A stretch of DNA of 64,000 nt from Prosthecobacter debontii (GTDB taxonomy: Bacteria > Verrucomicrobiota > Verrucomicrobiia > Verrucomicrobiales > Akkermansiaceae): contig CAMBTP010000002.1 of the NCBI GenBank assembly GCA_945870855.1, forward strand, positions 1-64,000, given 5' to 3'. The notes below the pieces were generated by a model, which had not been told where the DNA came from, did no database searches, and worked only from the letters and a program-made list of their open reading frames with translations. Both the position numbers and the translations under genes were made by a program. How positions within the stretch are numbered: position 1 is the stretch's first letter; every line of letters starts with the position of its first letter. Below, in pieces: positions 44,823 through 55,512 of this stretch.

Positions 44823-45338
44823 ATGCCCACTGAAACAGACGCCGCCTCCAAAAAAGCGGCCAGCGAACCCAAGGTTCGCCGGATTTCCAGCAAGCCTCCA
44901 CGTAAAACCGCAGAGCCTGAAGCTGCCACCACGGTTGAGCCCAAAGCAGACACTCTTCCTAAAACGGATCAGAAACGCAGCCGCCGCCGCCGCGGAAAGG
45001 GCAAGTCCGCTCCGAAGGAATCTGAAACAGCTATCTCGCCGGAACTGATCGTTGTCGAGGAAACCATTCCCCTTGCGCCGGAAGCACCACAGCCTCGTCC
45101 CGAAAAAAGGGAACAACCAGAGCCGCGTGATAAGCCACCGGAAAACCGCCCGCAGCCACAAAAGCCCCGGCGTAAGCTCGACCCTGGAAAGGTTGCCAAG
45201 AATGCCTGGAAAATTTTCCTCGCCGAAGTCAGCGAGGAAGGCGTCGCCCTCATCGGCGACAACGATGCTCGCGAGCTCGCCCGCCGCTGTTTCCGTCTCT
45301 CGGAAATTTTCCTAGAGGAGGAAGACAAGCGCGGCTGA
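44823..45338 (+). CDS. unknown protein with disordered basic N-terminus
   Basis: 171 residues. The first roughly 115 are Lys/Pro/Glu/Arg-rich and probably disordered (SRRRRGKGKSAPKE). The last roughly 50 look folded (KNAWKIFLAEVSEEGVALIG, then ARELARRCFRLSEIFLEEED). No family is recognised. It begins 24 bases after the pseudopilin gene and is followed by the tandem array. A nucleic-acid-binding adaptor is possible by composition only. Confidence 0.6.
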   Translation: MPTETDAASKKAASEPKVRRISSKPPRKTAEPEAATTVEPKADTLPKTDQKRSRRRRGKGKSAPKESETAISPELIVVEETIPLAPEAPQPRPEKREQPEPRDKPPENRPQPQKPRRKLDPGKVAKNAWKIFLAEVSEEGVALIGDNDARELARRCFRLSEIFLEEEDKRG

Positions 45339-45345
45339 TTGGATG

Positions 45346-45911
45346 CCATCTTCAGCACCGCGAAAAGATGGGGGGAGCGCACGCGCCACCGCGTGCTTTT
45401 TCCGGCGCCCTCGCCGGAAACTCGGCTGGCGATAGTGCGAACGTTGATTTATCTTAGCGACGCACAGGATCTTTCCAGCCAGCAGACCGCGAGGGCGCGC
45501 TCCGCAACACGCGAGGGCGCGTGTGCTCCCCGCAGATTTCCCCATCTTTTCGCACCGCGAAAAGATGGGGGAGCGCACGCGCCACCGCGTGCTGTTTCCG
45601 GCGCCCTCGCCGGAAACTCGGCTGGCGATAGTGCGAACGTTGATTTATCTGAGCGACGCACAGGATCTTTCCAGCCAGCAGACCGCGTGGGCGCGCTCCG
45701 CAACACGCGAGGGCGCGTGTGCTCCCCGCAGATTTCCCCATCTTTCCGCACCGCGAAAAGATGGGGGAGCGCACGCGCCCCCGCGTGCTGTTTCAGGCGC
45801 CCTCGCCGGAAACTCGGCTGGCGATAGTGCGAACGTTGATTTATCTGAGCGACGCACAGGATCTTTCCAGCCAGCAGACCGCGAGGGCGCGTGTGCTCCC
45901 CGTAGATTTCT
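45346..45911. repeat. tandem array of about three 197 bp units
   Basis: The motif CGAAAAGATGGGG recurs at 45361, 45558 and 45754, giving periods of 197 and 196 bases. Units are nearly identical; the third lacks about 25 bases near its end (CGCTCCGCAACACGCGAG lost). At the unit joints CCCCATCTTTT and AAAAGATGGGG form an 11 bp inverted repeat (45540-45550 with 45560-45570). Several frames are open through the array, but none has a start or composition supporting a gene. It fills most of the 612-base gap before malQ. Confidence 0.92.
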
Positions 45912-45950
45912 GCCTTTCCTCATCACCCTTTCACGCATAAGCAATGCCCC

Positions 45951-47648
45951 GTGAAAACAACCGGTCTTCTCATCCCTGCCTTCTCGACCCGCCGCAGCGG
46001 CGATCTTGGAATCGGCGATACCTTGGCCGTGCGGGAGTGGATCGATTGGGCGGCTGAGCATCATGTCGGATTCCTCCAGTTGCTGCCGATCAATGAGAAC
46101 GGTGCTGACGAAAGCCCCTATTCCGGCATCTCATCCATCGCGCTCGACCCGATCTACATCGCCTTCGAACCGGAGCTAATCCCCTGCCTGACACGCTCGG
46201 AAATCGATGCTGCTCGCTCCTCACTTGGCTCACGCTTGAGCAGTGATGTAATCGACTATCCCGCCGTGCGTGCGATAAAGAACCATCTACTGGAGATCTC
46301 TTTCGCACGTTTCCACGGAAAGCCCGATCCCGCCCTTTATGCAGATTTCCAAGCATTTCGCGACCGTAACACGGCGTGGCTGCCGGACTACTGCCTGTTC
46401 AAACTCCTCATGGAAATCCACGGTTCGCACCTCGCATGGGATGAGTGGCCTGTGGAATCGCAATGCGCGGATGGTGCCCGCGAACTCGTCGCATCTCTGC
46501 GAAAAGAGAATCCTGGTCATATCGATTCCCGTCTGGAAGCCTTCGCATACGCGCAATGGCTGTGCTTTCGCCAATGGTTGGATCTCCGTGCCCACGCTGA
46601 CCGCCGCGGGGTGAAGCTCATGGGTGATCTTCCCATCGGCGTCTCCTTCCATTCCGCAGACGTGTTTTTCCAACGCTATAACTTCCACACGAACTGGTTC
46701 GGCGGGACTCCTCCCGAAGGTTACTCTGCGGAAAATCCCTTCATCCACGAGTGGGGACAGAATTGGGGCGTTCCGCTCTACAATTGGGATGCCATGGCGC
46801 AGACAGGCTTTGCATGGTGGCGGGAGCGCATCACTCGGCTTACGGAAATCTTCAACATGTTCCGTATCGACCACATTCTCGGCTTCTACCGGATCTATGG
46901 TTTCCCATGGCACCCAAGGGATAACCGCCAATACCTCGGCCTCGACCGTTGTGGCGCCGAAAAACTCACCAATGGCAGGGCTCCACAGTGGTTCAGCCAT
47001 CCCGACGACACCTACGAACACAAGGCCATCAACCGCGCCAACGGCGACTTCCGCCTCCGCGCGATCCTCGATGCGGCGTGCGGTGCCGAGGTCATCGCCG
47101 AAGATCTCGGCTGGGTGCCCGAATACGTCCGCCCCCACCTTGATGAGCTCAACATCTCCGGATACCGCATCCCTCACTGGGATTCCTACTCGGACGGCTC
47201 CCCTGTCCTCGGCAATGTTTTTCCTGAAAATTCTTTCGCCGCCTACTCCACCCACGACCACGATTCCCTATGCGTGATATGGGAAAACTGCTACAAGACC
47301 ATCCTTCTCCAGAGAGAACAGCCAACCGAGCACGGCCACTTGGCCGCAGAGGGCGCCGCCCACTCACTTCGCCTACTTGCTGGTTTTTCCGGAATCCCCA
47401 TCCCCTCGGATAACGTATGGCCTGCCTATTCCGATGCGATCCACTGGAGACTTATCAAATCGCTCCTCCAGTCGAACTCTCGTTACGCTGTCCTCATGGT
47501 TACAGATCTTTTTGAGCTGAAAGACCGCATTAACACCCCCGGCACAGCCAGCGAGGGGAACTGGCGGCTCCGTCTCAACCTTTCCGAACACCAGCTTTCT
47601 GAGCGCGGCCGCATCCTCTCAACGCTGATCAATATCTCCGGCCGCTGA
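45951..47648 (+). CDS. malQ: 4-alpha-glucanotransferase (amylomaltase)
   Basis: It transfers glucan segments between maltodextrins in glycogen or maltose metabolism. The 565-residue GH77 protein has the opening GLLIPAFSTRRSGDLGIGD, QLLPINENGADESPYSG, the nucleophile region MFRIDHILGFYRIYG, the acid/base region AEVIAEDLGWVP and the YSTHDHDS stabiliser. The start is GTG at 45951; the nearby ATG is out of frame. No other glycogen gene is adjacent. Confidence 0.94.
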   Translation: MKTTGLLIPAFSTRRSGDLGIGDTLAVREWIDWAAEHHVGFLQLLPINENGADESPYSGISSIALDPIYIAFEPELIPCLTRSEIDAARSSLGSRLSSDVIDYPAVRAIKNHLLEISFARFHGKPDPALYADFQAFRDRNTAWLPDYCLFKLLMEIHGSHLAWDEWPVESQCADGARELVASLRKENPGHIDSRLEAFAYAQWLCFRQWLDLRAHADRRGVKLMGDLPIGVSFHSADVFFQRYNFHTNWFGGTPPEGYSAENPFIHEWGQNWGVPLYNWDAMAQTGFAWWRERITRLTEIFNMFRIDHILGFYRIYGFPWHPRDNRQYLGLDRCGAEKLTNGRAPQWFSHPDDTYEHKAINRANGDFRLRAILDAACGAEVIAEDLGWVPEYVRPHLDELNISGYRIPHWDSYSDGSPVLGNVFPENSFAAYSTHDHDSLCVIWENCYKTILLQREQPTEHGHLAAEGAAHSLRLLAGFSGIPIPSDNVWPAYSDAIHWRLIKSLLQSNSRYAVLMVTDLFELKDRINTPGTASEGNWRLRLNLSEHQLSERGRILSTLINISGR

Positions 47649-47744
47649 CCATTTTGTGGAAAGCCTTCCAGAAAATGAGTTTCAGGTTTGAAAAAAATGT
47701 AATTACTGCGAGGTATAAATTACAGAAGTTGAGCCGTCGCAATC

Positions 47745-50699
47745 ATGATTATCACCAACAAAACTATACATGGACTATTTACGGTCATCCCGCTGCTAAG
47801 TCTCGCGCACTTGTCTGCGGCTCAGTCAGAGTTGACCAACAGCGGTTTCGAGGCGGATGTGCCAGCTGCAATTGGTTACTCTGAGTTGGTTCCTGCTTCT
47901 TGGGCGGGCTCGGGAGAGGGGTCGAAATTTGTAGCCAATACCACATTGCTGGGTGCGGGTAAAATAGCTCCCAGCGGCGAACGATACTTCCTCGCGCACG
48001 CCACCGCCGGTCTTCAATCGAAAATTTCCCAAGAAGTTCCCAACCTAAACTGGTCTTCCCTCTCTGTCGGCGACACCCTAACCATTTCAGCCTCAACAAC
48101 CTACCGCACTGATGTCTCAGGCGCCGCCCTCACCCACTTCTGGCTCAACGCATCCGATTCCTCGGGTCTTAACTCATCACCCATCGATGTCACCCTGGAC
48201 ACCGCCCCGGGTGAGTGGAAACGCAGAACATGGAGATATGTCATAACCCAAGCTACCCTAAGCCAAGCTATCGCAAAAAAATGGGGCAGCGTGGAAGTAG
48301 GAGTCGGAATCGTTTGGAAAAATGGAAAAGACTCCAATCAACAGGTCGCATTCGATGACGTAAGCGTCACGCATACCCCCGCTCCCAAGCTCGCCTCGAC
48401 GTCCGCTGGCGGCCCCAACTTCAACCGCGACATCCGCCCCATCCTCTCGGAAAACTGTTTCCTCTGCCACAGCCAAGATCCCGATCACCGTGGTGGGGAC
48501 TTACGCCTCGACATCCGCGAAGATGCCATCGCCGCAAGAGATGAGGGGCCCGCGATCATTCCCGGAGATACTAAGAACAGCGCCATCATCAAGCGCATTA
48601 TATCCAAAGATCCCGATATGGTGATGCCTCCGCCGAAAGCACACATGGCGAAACTCAAACCGGAACAACTCGCCATGCTGGAGAAATGGATCGCTGACGG
48701 CGCGAAGTATGAGGCGCACTGGGCATTCGTTCCTCCGCAGAAAACGGAAACATCCGCCGCAAATCCCGTAGATCACTTCATCGCAAAACGCCTCAAAACG
48801 GATGGTATTAAAGCCGCACCGCTCGCCAATGATCACACCCTCGTCCGCCGGCTTTATCTCGATCTAACAGGTCTCCCCCCCACACCGCAGGACATCGATA
48901 CCTACCTCGCCGACTCCGCACCGGATCGCTGGGAAAAACTCATCAACCGCCTGATGGATTCGCCCCATTTCGCGGAGCGCTTGGCTCTGCCCTGGCTCGA
49001 TGGCGCACGCTACTCCGACACTCATGGCTACTCCATCGACGACCACCGCGACATGTGGGCGTGGCGCGATTGGGTGATCAACGCGTTCCAGAAAAACCAA
49101 CCTTACGACCAGTTCGTGCGCGAGCAGATCGCCGGCGACCTCATCCCCGGAGCGACACCGGATCAGATCGCAGCCACCGGTTTCCTCCGCAACAGCATGA
49201 ACACCCACGAGGGCGGCACCATCGCCGAGGAATACCGCGTCAACTACACGGTCGATAAGGTCGATGCCGTCTCCACCTCGATCCTCGGCCTGACGATGAA
49301 GTGCGCCCAGTGCCACGACCACAAATACGATCCGATTTCGCAGAGGGAATATTTCCAGATGTTTGCCTTTTTCAACACCTCATCGGAAGCTGGCCTTGGT
49401 GCCACAAACGCAAGTTCCCCGCCGGTGATGGATTACAAATCGCCTCTCGGTGATGGCGGAATGGCGCAGCTCAAGGCGCGCATCGCGGAAATCGAGTATT
49501 TCAAGGCAAACCCGCCGGCTGATTTGGCGGAATTTGTGAAGCAACAAGGCAAATCCCTCGAAAACGAAGTCAACAAGACCGCCAACGAGGAGATCAAAGT
49601 GCTCAAACGCGATCTGGATCGAGGCCACACCTCGGTGATGGTGATGGATCACAAGCCGGACCTGCGCAAAACCCACATCCTCATCCGCGGCGCTTACGAC
49701 CAACCCGGTGAGGAAGTGACCCCCGGAGTCCTTGCCATACTGCCGCCGATGGAAGCCAGCGCGAGCCCCTCGCGCCTCGAACTCGCAAACTGGATCACTC
49801 GTCCAGATCATCCGCTCACCGCACGCGTCGCCGTGAACCGCATGTGGCAGATGGTCTTCGGACGCGGTATCGTGGAGACCGCCGGGGATTTCGGAAACCA
49901 GGGCTCATGGCCCACTCATCCGGAACTACTCGATTGGCTGGCCGTTGATTTCACAGAAAACAGCTGGGACATGCGACACCTACTGCGCACGATCCTCACC
50001 TCGGAAACCTACCGTCGCTCCGCCGCCTCCACGCGAGAGCATCTGGAGAAAGACCCACGCAACGAACTCCTCGCCCGCTCACCCCGCGTCCGCCTCCCCG
50101 CGGAAATCATCCGTGACCAGGCACTCGCCGTGAGCGGCCTGCTCAACCCCGCTATTGGCGGCCCCGGCGGCCACCCGCCGCAACCGGATCTCTGGCGTGA
50201 GATCAGCCACTTCGGATACGAGGGGCATCCTTTCACCGCGCAAATGTTCATTCCGGGATTCGGGGAATCGATCTACCGCCGCAGCCTCTACTCGTTCTGG
50301 AAACGCACTTCGCCGCCGCCTGTGATGGCGCTCTTCGATGCCCCTACCCGCGAAACCTGCTCCGTCGTGCGCGGCGCAACCAACACGCCCTTGCAGGCAC
50401 TGGTCGTGATGAACGAACCGCAATTCGTCGCGGCGGGAGTGGCCCTCGGAAACCGCATGATCCAAGAGGGCGGCCCCTCGGCAAGCTCCCGCCTCAACTA
50501 CGGTTTCCGCCTCGCCACCGGGCGCGCACCGGAATCACGTGAGATGGCAGTGCTGGAAAAGTCCCTCTCCCGCCATCTTGAGCGCTACGCGAAAAACGAA
50601 GCCGATGCGAACGCCCTCTCCGGCACCCCCGAGCAAGCCGCCTACGCCGTCCTCGGCTCCACCCTCATAAACCTCGACGAATTCATCAACCGCCCATGA
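47745..50699 (+). CDS. PSCyt1-DUF1549-DUF1553 protein with N-terminal beta-sandwich
   Basis: 984 residues with a signal peptide. Residues about 30-215 resemble a carbohydrate-binding-type jelly roll ([12 protein letters not shown] at the start, VAFDDVSV at the end). Then PSCyt1 with heme-type motif CFLCH (238-242), DUF1549 with [16 protein letters not shown] and a second CxxCH (CAQCH, 520-524), and DUF1553 at the C-terminus with GVLAILPP and [12 protein letters not shown]-like segments. Such proteins are abundant in Planctomycetes and Verrucomicrobia and probably act at the surface in polymer degradation; the reaction is unproven. The stop overlaps the DUF1501 gene's start (ATGA). Confidence 0.92.
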   Translation: MIITNKTIHGLFTVIPLLSLAHLSAAQSELTNSGFEADVPAAIGYSELVPASWAGSGEGSKFVANTTLLGAGKIAPSGERYFLAHATAGLQSKISQEVPNLNWSSLSVGDTLTISASTTYRTDVSGAALTHFWLNASDSSGLNSSPIDVTLDTAPGEWKRRTWRYVITQATLSQAIAKKWGSVEVGVGIVWKNGKDSNQQVAFDDVSVTHTPAPKLASTSAGGPNFNRDIRPILSENCFLCHSQDPDHRGGDLRLDIREDAIAARDEGPAIIPGDTKNSAIIKRIISKDPDMVMPPPKAHMAKLKPEQLAMLEKWIADGAKYEAHWAFVPPQKTETSAANPVDHFIAKRLKTDGIKAAPLANDHTLVRRLYLDLTGLPPTPQDIDTYLADSAPDRWEKLINRLMDSPHFAERLALPWLDGARYSDTHGYSIDDHRDMWAWRDWVINAFQKNQPYDQFVREQIAGDLIPGATPDQIAATGFLRNSMNTHEGGTIAEEYRVNYTVDKVDAVSTSILGLTMKCAQCHDHKYDPISQREYFQMFAFFNTSSEAGLGATNASSPPVMDYKSPLGDGGMAQLKARIAEIEYFKANPPADLAEFVKQQGKSLENEVNKTANEEIKVLKRDLDRGHTSVMVMDHKPDLRKTHILIRGAYDQPGEEVTPGVLAILPPMEASASPSRLELANWITRPDHPLTARVAVNRMWQMVFGRGIVETAGDFGNQGSWPTHPELLDWLAVDFTENSWDMRHLLRTILTSETYRRSAASTREHLEKDPRNELLARSPRVRLPAEIIRDQALAVSGLLNPAIGGPGGHPPQPDLWREISHFGYEGHPFTAQMFIPGFGESIYRRSLYSFWKRTSPPPVMALFDAPTRETCSVVRGATNTPLQALVVMNEPQFVAAGVALGNRMIQEGGPSASSRLNYGFRLATGRAPESREMAVLEKSLSRHLERYAKNEADANALSGTPEQAAYAVLGSTLINLDEFINRP

Positions 50700-52138
50700 A
50701 CCCCATCGAACAATACAGCAACGCCCTCTCCCGCCGCAGTTTCCTCGGCCTCACAGGTCTCGGCATCGGCGCGATGGCCGCCCGCTCCCTGCTCGCAGCT
50801 GATGCGAAATCACTGGTCGGCGTCGGCGGCATTTCAACGCCCTCTCATTTCGCCCCGAAGGCGAAGCGCGTCATCTACCTTTTCCAATCCGGCGGCCCAT
50901 CCCACATCGATCTCTTCGACTACAAGCCGCACTTGGAAAAAGTCCACGGCCAGGATCTCCCCGATTCCGTCCGACAGGGCCAGCGCCTCACAGGCATGAC
51001 CTCCGGCCAGAAAAATTTTCCCGTCTGCAAGAGCCTAGCCAAGTTCAAGCTGCGCGGCGCCAGCGGCCAGTGGATCAGCGACCTCCTGCCCTACACTTCG
51101 GGCGTCGCCGATGATATTGCAGTAATCCGCTCCATGCATACCGAGGCCATCAACCATGACCCCGGCATCACCTTCATCAACACCGGCTCGCAGTTCCCCG
51201 GCTCCCCCAGCATGGGCTCGTGGGTTTCCTACGGCCTTGGCAGCATGAACGAGAACCTGCCCGCCTACGTCGTCCTTGTTTCTCAGGGCACCGGCAAGAA
51301 CCCGGACCAGCCGATTTTCTCCCGCCTCTGGGGCAGCGGTTTCCTGCCCTCGAACCACCAAGGCGTCCAGTTCCGCAGCAGTGCCGATCCCGTCCTTTAC
51401 CTGAACGACCCCGCCGGCATGGAGCGCACCGACCGCCGCGCCATGCTCGATGGCCTTGCCGATCTCAACCAGATCAACCACGAGAACATGGCCGATCCGG
51501 AAATCCTCACCCGCATCAGCCAATACGAAATGGCTTTCCGCATGCAAACCTCCGCGCCAGAGCTTTCGGATCTTTCCGATGAGCCGGACTGGGTCTTCGA
51601 CCTCTACGGCCCGGAATCCCGTACGCCCGGCAGCTTTGCCTACAACTGCATCCTCGCCCGCCGCATGGCTGAGCGCGGCGTGCGTTTCACCCAGCTCTTC
51701 CACCGCGGCTGGGATCAGCACAACACCCTCCAAACCCACCTCGCCAACCAGTGCCGCGACACCGACCAACCCACCGCCGCCCTCATCACCGATCTCAAAC
51801 AGCGCGGCCTGTTGGAAGACACCCTCATCATCTGGGGCGGCGAGTTCGGCCGCACCGTTTACAGCCAGGGGGAACTAGGCTCCGGCCGCGATCACCACGG
51901 GCGCTGTTTCAGCACATGGGTCGCTGGCGGCGGCGTGAAAGGCGGTGTCAGCTACGGCGCGACCGATGATTACTCCTACAACATCGTCGAAAACCCCGTC
52001 CACATCCGCGATCTTAACGCCACTATCCTCCATTGCCTCGGCATGGATCACAACCGCTTCACCTTCCGCTTCCAAGGCCTCAACCACAAGCCCACCGGCG
52101 TGGAACCCGCGAAGGTCGTGAAGGGGATATTGGCTTAG
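50696..52138 (+). CDS. DUF1501 family protein with Tat signal
   Basis: 480 residues. An N-terminal twin-arginine-like signal [18 protein letters not shown] directs it out folded. The body is of the DUF1501, alkaline-phosphatase/sulfatase-like superfamily: [24 protein letters not shown] and [10 protein letters not shown]. It is translationally coupled to the upstream DUF1553 gene, the standard pairing of these families. Metal-dependent hydrolase activity is likely from the fold, but the substrate is unknown. Confidence 0.93.
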   Translation: MNPIEQYSNALSRRSFLGLTGLGIGAMAARSLLAADAKSLVGVGGISTPSHFAPKAKRVIYLFQSGGPSHIDLFDYKPHLEKVHGQDLPDSVRQGQRLTGMTSGQKNFPVCKSLAKFKLRGASGQWISDLLPYTSGVADDIAVIRSMHTEAINHDPGITFINTGSQFPGSPSMGSWVSYGLGSMNENLPAYVVLVSQGTGKNPDQPIFSRLWGSGFLPSNHQGVQFRSSADPVLYLNDPAGMERTDRRAMLDGLADLNQINHENMADPEILTRISQYEMAFRMQTSAPELSDLSDEPDWVFDLYGPESRTPGSFAYNCILARRMAERGVRFTQLFHRGWDQHNTLQTHLANQCRDTDQPTAALITDLKQRGLLEDTLIIWGGEFGRTVYSQGELGSGRDHHGRCFSTWVAGGGVKGGVSYGATDDYSYNIVENPVHIRDLNATILHCLGMDHNRFTFRFQGLNHKPTGVEPAKVVKGILA

Positions 52139-52204
52139 GTTTTACGATCCGAAAATTACGGGTTGCCGCTGGTTTGGCGGGAGCATAAGAATCCCCGCTC
52201 ATTA

Positions 52205-54517
52205 ATGTCCAACCTTTCCACCCAACTCACCGACCGCTCCCACCCGCTCCACATCCATCTAATCGGCGTGGCGGGCTCCGGCATGAGCGGACTCGCCCTC
52301 CTACTGCTAGGCATGGGGCATAAAGTTTCCGGCTGCGACCGCGTCACCACTTCGGAAACAGATCGCATGCAAGGCCTCGGCCTGCTTTTTTCCTGCCCGC
52401 AAACAAAAGACTCCGGCGCGGGCGCGGATCTCGTCGTCTACTCCTCCGCGATCCGCCCTGGCAACCCCGCCTACGACGCAGCGGTGAAAGCCGGTGTCAC
52501 CATGATCCGTCGCGCGGAATGCCTCGCCGCCATCCTCCACACCAAGGCGGGCATCGTCATTTCCGGCACTCACGGGAAAACCACCACATCCTCGATGACC
52601 GCCCATATCCTCCGCGAGTGCGGGCAGAAACCCTCGTATTACGTCGGTGCGGAAATCCCCATCCTCGGCGCGAACGCCCGCTGGGAGGAGGAGGGTCGTT
52701 CCATGGTCGCCGAGGGCGATGAATCCGACGGCACCCTCGCCCTCTACCGCCCCGAGCATTCCGTGATCCTAAATATCGAGGCCGAGCACCTCGATTTCTA
52801 CCGCGACCTCGATCACATCAAGGAGGTTTTCACGAAACTCGCCGACCAAACTACGGGAAGCATAGTATATTGCGCCGAGGATCCCGTCGCTCGTGAAATC
52901 TGCTCCCCGCGACAAAACGCGCTTTCCTACGGATGGGAAAGCTCCTCGGAGAAAACCAACTACACCGCCTCCGACATCCGAGATCTGAAAGGCTCGTCCG
53001 CTTTCACCGTGAAAAAAGATGGCAAGGTTCTTGGCGATATCGAACTCGCCATTCCCGGCGAGCACAACATCCTCAACTCACTCGCCGCCATCGCCATCGC
53101 GGATCAATGCGGCGCGGAGTTCTCCCTCATCGCCCGCGCCCTCTCCTCCTTCGCCGGTGCCAAGCGCCGTTTCGAAACGAAATATCTCTCCACCACTTGC
53201 CGCCTCGTCGATGACTACGGCCACCACCCCACCGAGCTCGCCGCTACTCTCCAGACAGCGCGCTCGCTAAAGCCCTCCCGCCTCGTCGTCCTCTTCCAAC
53301 CACACCGCTACACCCGCACCCAGGCGCTCGCCGATGATTTCGGGAAAGTCCTGCAGGCCGCTGATGTCGTCTTCATCACCGATGTCTATCCCGCCTCCGA
53401 GCCGCCCATCCCCGGCATCACCGGCCAGACTTTGGTGGATGCCATGAAAGCCCATGGCGACATCCCCGCGAAATTCCTCCCAGACCTCGCCACCGCCCAC
53501 CACGCCGTCGGCAACTCCCTCGAACCCGGCGACCTCCTCATCACTCTCGGCGCGGGCAACGTCCACGAAGTCGGCACCCGCATCGCCGCCGACCTGAAAA
53601 TCCTCGACGAAATGCGCGCCCTGATGCCTCCCGGGGAAATCGACGGGAAACTCTACGAGCCGATGCGCAAACATACTACGCTTCTAGTAGGAGGCTCCGC
53701 GCAATACTGGATCGAGCCGCACTCTTTCTTCGCCTTTTCCTTCCTCGTTGATTACTGCCGCGGGCGCGGAATCCCCATCCGCGTCGTCGGCCGCGGATCG
53801 AATCTCCTCGTCCGCGATGGCGGCATCCGTGGCGCAGTCATCCACCCCACCGGCGGCGCGTTTTCCGAGCTAACCATCGACGCGAAAGGCCACGTCACCG
53901 CCGGAGTTGGAGTGCGTTTGAAAAAACTCGCCTCCTACGCCGGAGCGCACGGAATCGGCGGCTTCGAGTGGATGGAAGGCATCCCCGGCAACGTCGGCGG
54001 CTCGCTGCGCATGAACGCCGGAGCCATGGGTATCGACACCTTCGATCAAATCGTCCGCGTCACCTTCCTCGATGAGGACGGTGTCATCCGCACCCGCGAA
54101 CGCGATGAAATCATCGCCACCTACCGCAACGTCCAGGAACTTCGCCGGAACTTCGCCCTTCAAGCCGTCTTCAAAGGAAGAAACGACACCCACGAGAACA
54201 TCAAACAGCGCTGGCAGGAGTCCCGCGACAAGCGCAAGGACTCCCAACCCATCGCCGCCTCCGCCGGTTGCACCTTCAAGAACCCCGAGGAAATTCCCGC
54301 CGGTCGCCTCATCGACTCCCTTGGCCTCAAGGGCAAATCCATCGGTCAAGCCGCCGTCTCCGAAGCCCACGCCAACTTCATCGTCAACAACGGCAAAGCA
54401 ACTGCGAAGGACATCCTTGCCCTCATTGAATCCATCCAAAAAACCGCGAAAACCAAACATGGCATCGACCTCGAAACCGAAGTAAAAATCATCGGCGATG
54501 ACGAAACACAGTTTTAG
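52205..54517 (+). CDS. murC-murB: fused UDP-N-acetylmuramate-L-alanine ligase / UDP-N-acetylenolpyruvoylglucosamine reductase
   Basis: 770 residues carrying two steps of peptidoglycan precursor synthesis in one chain. Residues 1 to about 475 are MurC: HLIGVAGSGMSGLA, the ATP loop GTHGKTTTSSM near 121, and DDYGHHPTEL. From about 490 on it is MurB: VVGRGSNLLVRDGG for FAD, GIPGNVGGSLRMNAG, and GCTFKNP, where the usual proton-donor serine is cysteine 689, then SEAHANFIVN. MurB acts before MurC, so the fused order is reversed relative to the pathway. ddl follows 83 bases on. Confidence 0.94.
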   Translation: MSNLSTQLTDRSHPLHIHLIGVAGSGMSGLALLLLGMGHKVSGCDRVTTSETDRMQGLGLLFSCPQTKDSGAGADLVVYSSAIRPGNPAYDAAVKAGVTMIRRAECLAAILHTKAGIVISGTHGKTTTSSMTAHILRECGQKPSYYVGAEIPILGANARWEEEGRSMVAEGDESDGTLALYRPEHSVILNIEAEHLDFYRDLDHIKEVFTKLADQTTGSIVYCAEDPVAREICSPRQNALSYGWESSSEKTNYTASDIRDLKGSSAFTVKKDGKVLGDIELAIPGEHNILNSLAAIAIADQCGAEFSLIARALSSFAGAKRRFETKYLSTTCRLVDDYGHHPTELAATLQTARSLKPSRLVVLFQPHRYTRTQALADDFGKVLQAADVVFITDVYPASEPPIPGITGQTLVDAMKAHGDIPAKFLPDLATAHHAVGNSLEPGDLLITLGAGNVHEVGTRIAADLKILDEMRALMPPGEIDGKLYEPMRKHTTLLVGGSAQYWIEPHSFFAFSFLVDYCRGRGIPIRVVGRGSNLLVRDGGIRGAVIHPTGGAFSELTIDAKGHVTAGVGVRLKKLASYAGAHGIGGFEWMEGIPGNVGGSLRMNAGAMGIDTFDQIVRVTFLDEDGVIRTRERDEIIATYRNVQELRRNFALQAVFKGRNDTHENIKQRWQESRDKRKDSQPIAASAGCTFKNPEEIPAGRLIDSLGLKGKSIGQAAVSEAHANFIVNNGKATAKDILALIESIQKTAKTKHGIDLETEVKIIGDDETQF

Positions 54518-54524
54518 GAAACCT

Positions 54525-54545
54525 CAAACTTTAAACTCTAAAGCT
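54525..54545. repeat. CAAACTTTAAACTCTAAAGC tract
   Basis: A short A/T-rich tract of the TTTAAACT type between murC-murB and ddl, about 55 bases before the ddl start. Confidence 0.55.
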
Positions 54546-54600
54546 TAATTCCATAAACAACTCCAGCTCCGCGACCTCTGCGGTGAACTCTTCCACTACC

Positions 54601-55512
54601 ATGTTATCCGAAATCAAAATCGCCGTCTTAATGGGTGGCCCCGGCTCCGAGCGGCAGGTCTCTCTCGCCTCAGGCAAAGCCGTCCTCAACGCCCTCCTCT
54701 CCCTGGGCCTCGATGCCGTCCCGGTTGATGTCACCGGCACCGATATTCATCTCCCCGCAGGCACCGGCCTCTGCTTTAACGTCATCCACGGCACCTTCGG
54801 CGAGGACGGGCAGCTCCAGGAAATCTTGGATGCGAAAGGCATTCCCTACACCGGCGCCCGCGCCGCCTCCTCCCGCCGCGCCTTCGATAAAAGCTTTGCA
54901 AAACAAGCCTTCCTCGCCGCTGAAGTCCCCACGCCTAAGTCCGAGGTCATCGACTGCACCCACGGCCCCGCCCTACCCTCCTTACCCGCCCCCTTCGTCG
55001 TGAAACCCCCGCGCGAAGGCTCCTCTGTCGGCATCGAGATCGTGAAAACCCAGGCCGAGGCCGCCGCCGCCATCGCCAAAGCCGCCACCCATTCTGCTGA
55101 TCTTCTCATCGAGGAATACATCTCCGGCCCCGAACTCACCGTCCCCGTCATCGACGGTAAAGCCTACCCCATCGTCCACATCATCCCGCCCGAGGGCGTC
55201 TATGACATGGCCGCGAAATACCCGTGGCTCTCCGGCACCAAAGGCTCCCAATACATCTGCCCCGCCGATCTCGACCTCGAGACCACCATGGCCGTCCAAG
55301 CCGCTGCTGTCGCCGCCCACAAAGCCCTCGGCATCGAGGTCTATTCCCGCGTCGATGTCATGCTCGGAGCAGACAACCGCCCCTACGTCCTCGAAGCCAA
55401 TACCATCCCCGGCATGACCGAAACCTCCCTCCTTCCCAAATCCGCCGCCGCCGCCGGCCTCCCCTTCCCCGAACTCTGCAAGCTCATCGCCGAGCTTTCG
55501 TTAAAGAGTTGA
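54601..55512 (+). CDS. ddl: D-alanine-D-alanine ligase
   Basis: 303 residues, ATP-grasp fold, making D-Ala-D-Ala for peptidoglycan. Signs are VLMGGPGSERQVSLASG, FNVIHGTFGEDGQLQ, VKPPREGSSVGIEIVK, LIEEYISGPELTVPV and the metal/product end LEANTIPGMTETSLLPK. The start ATG at 54601 is preferred over a GTG six codons upstream. It follows murC-murB in the same direction. Confidence 0.94.
   Translation: MLSEIKIAVLMGGPGSERQVSLASGKAVLNALLSLGLDAVPVDVTGTDIHLPAGTGLCFNVIHGTFGEDGQLQEILDAKGIPYTGARAASSRRAFDKSFAKQAFLAAEVPTPKSEVIDCTHGPALPSLPAPFVVKPPREGSSVGIEIVKTQAEAAAAIAKAATHSADLLIEEYISGPELTVPVIDGKAYPIVHIIPPEGVYDMAAKYPWLSGTKGSQYICPADLDLETTMAVQAAAVAAHKALGIEVYSRVDVMLGADNRPYVLEANTIPGMTETSLLPKSAAAAGLPFPELCKLIAELSLKS

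Noticed and set aside
45339-45940. Overlapping open frames on both strands through the 197 bp tandem array
   Set aside because: They are repeats of one another, have no ribosome binding site or known domain, and are open in several frames at once, as expected for an amplified non-coding repeat.
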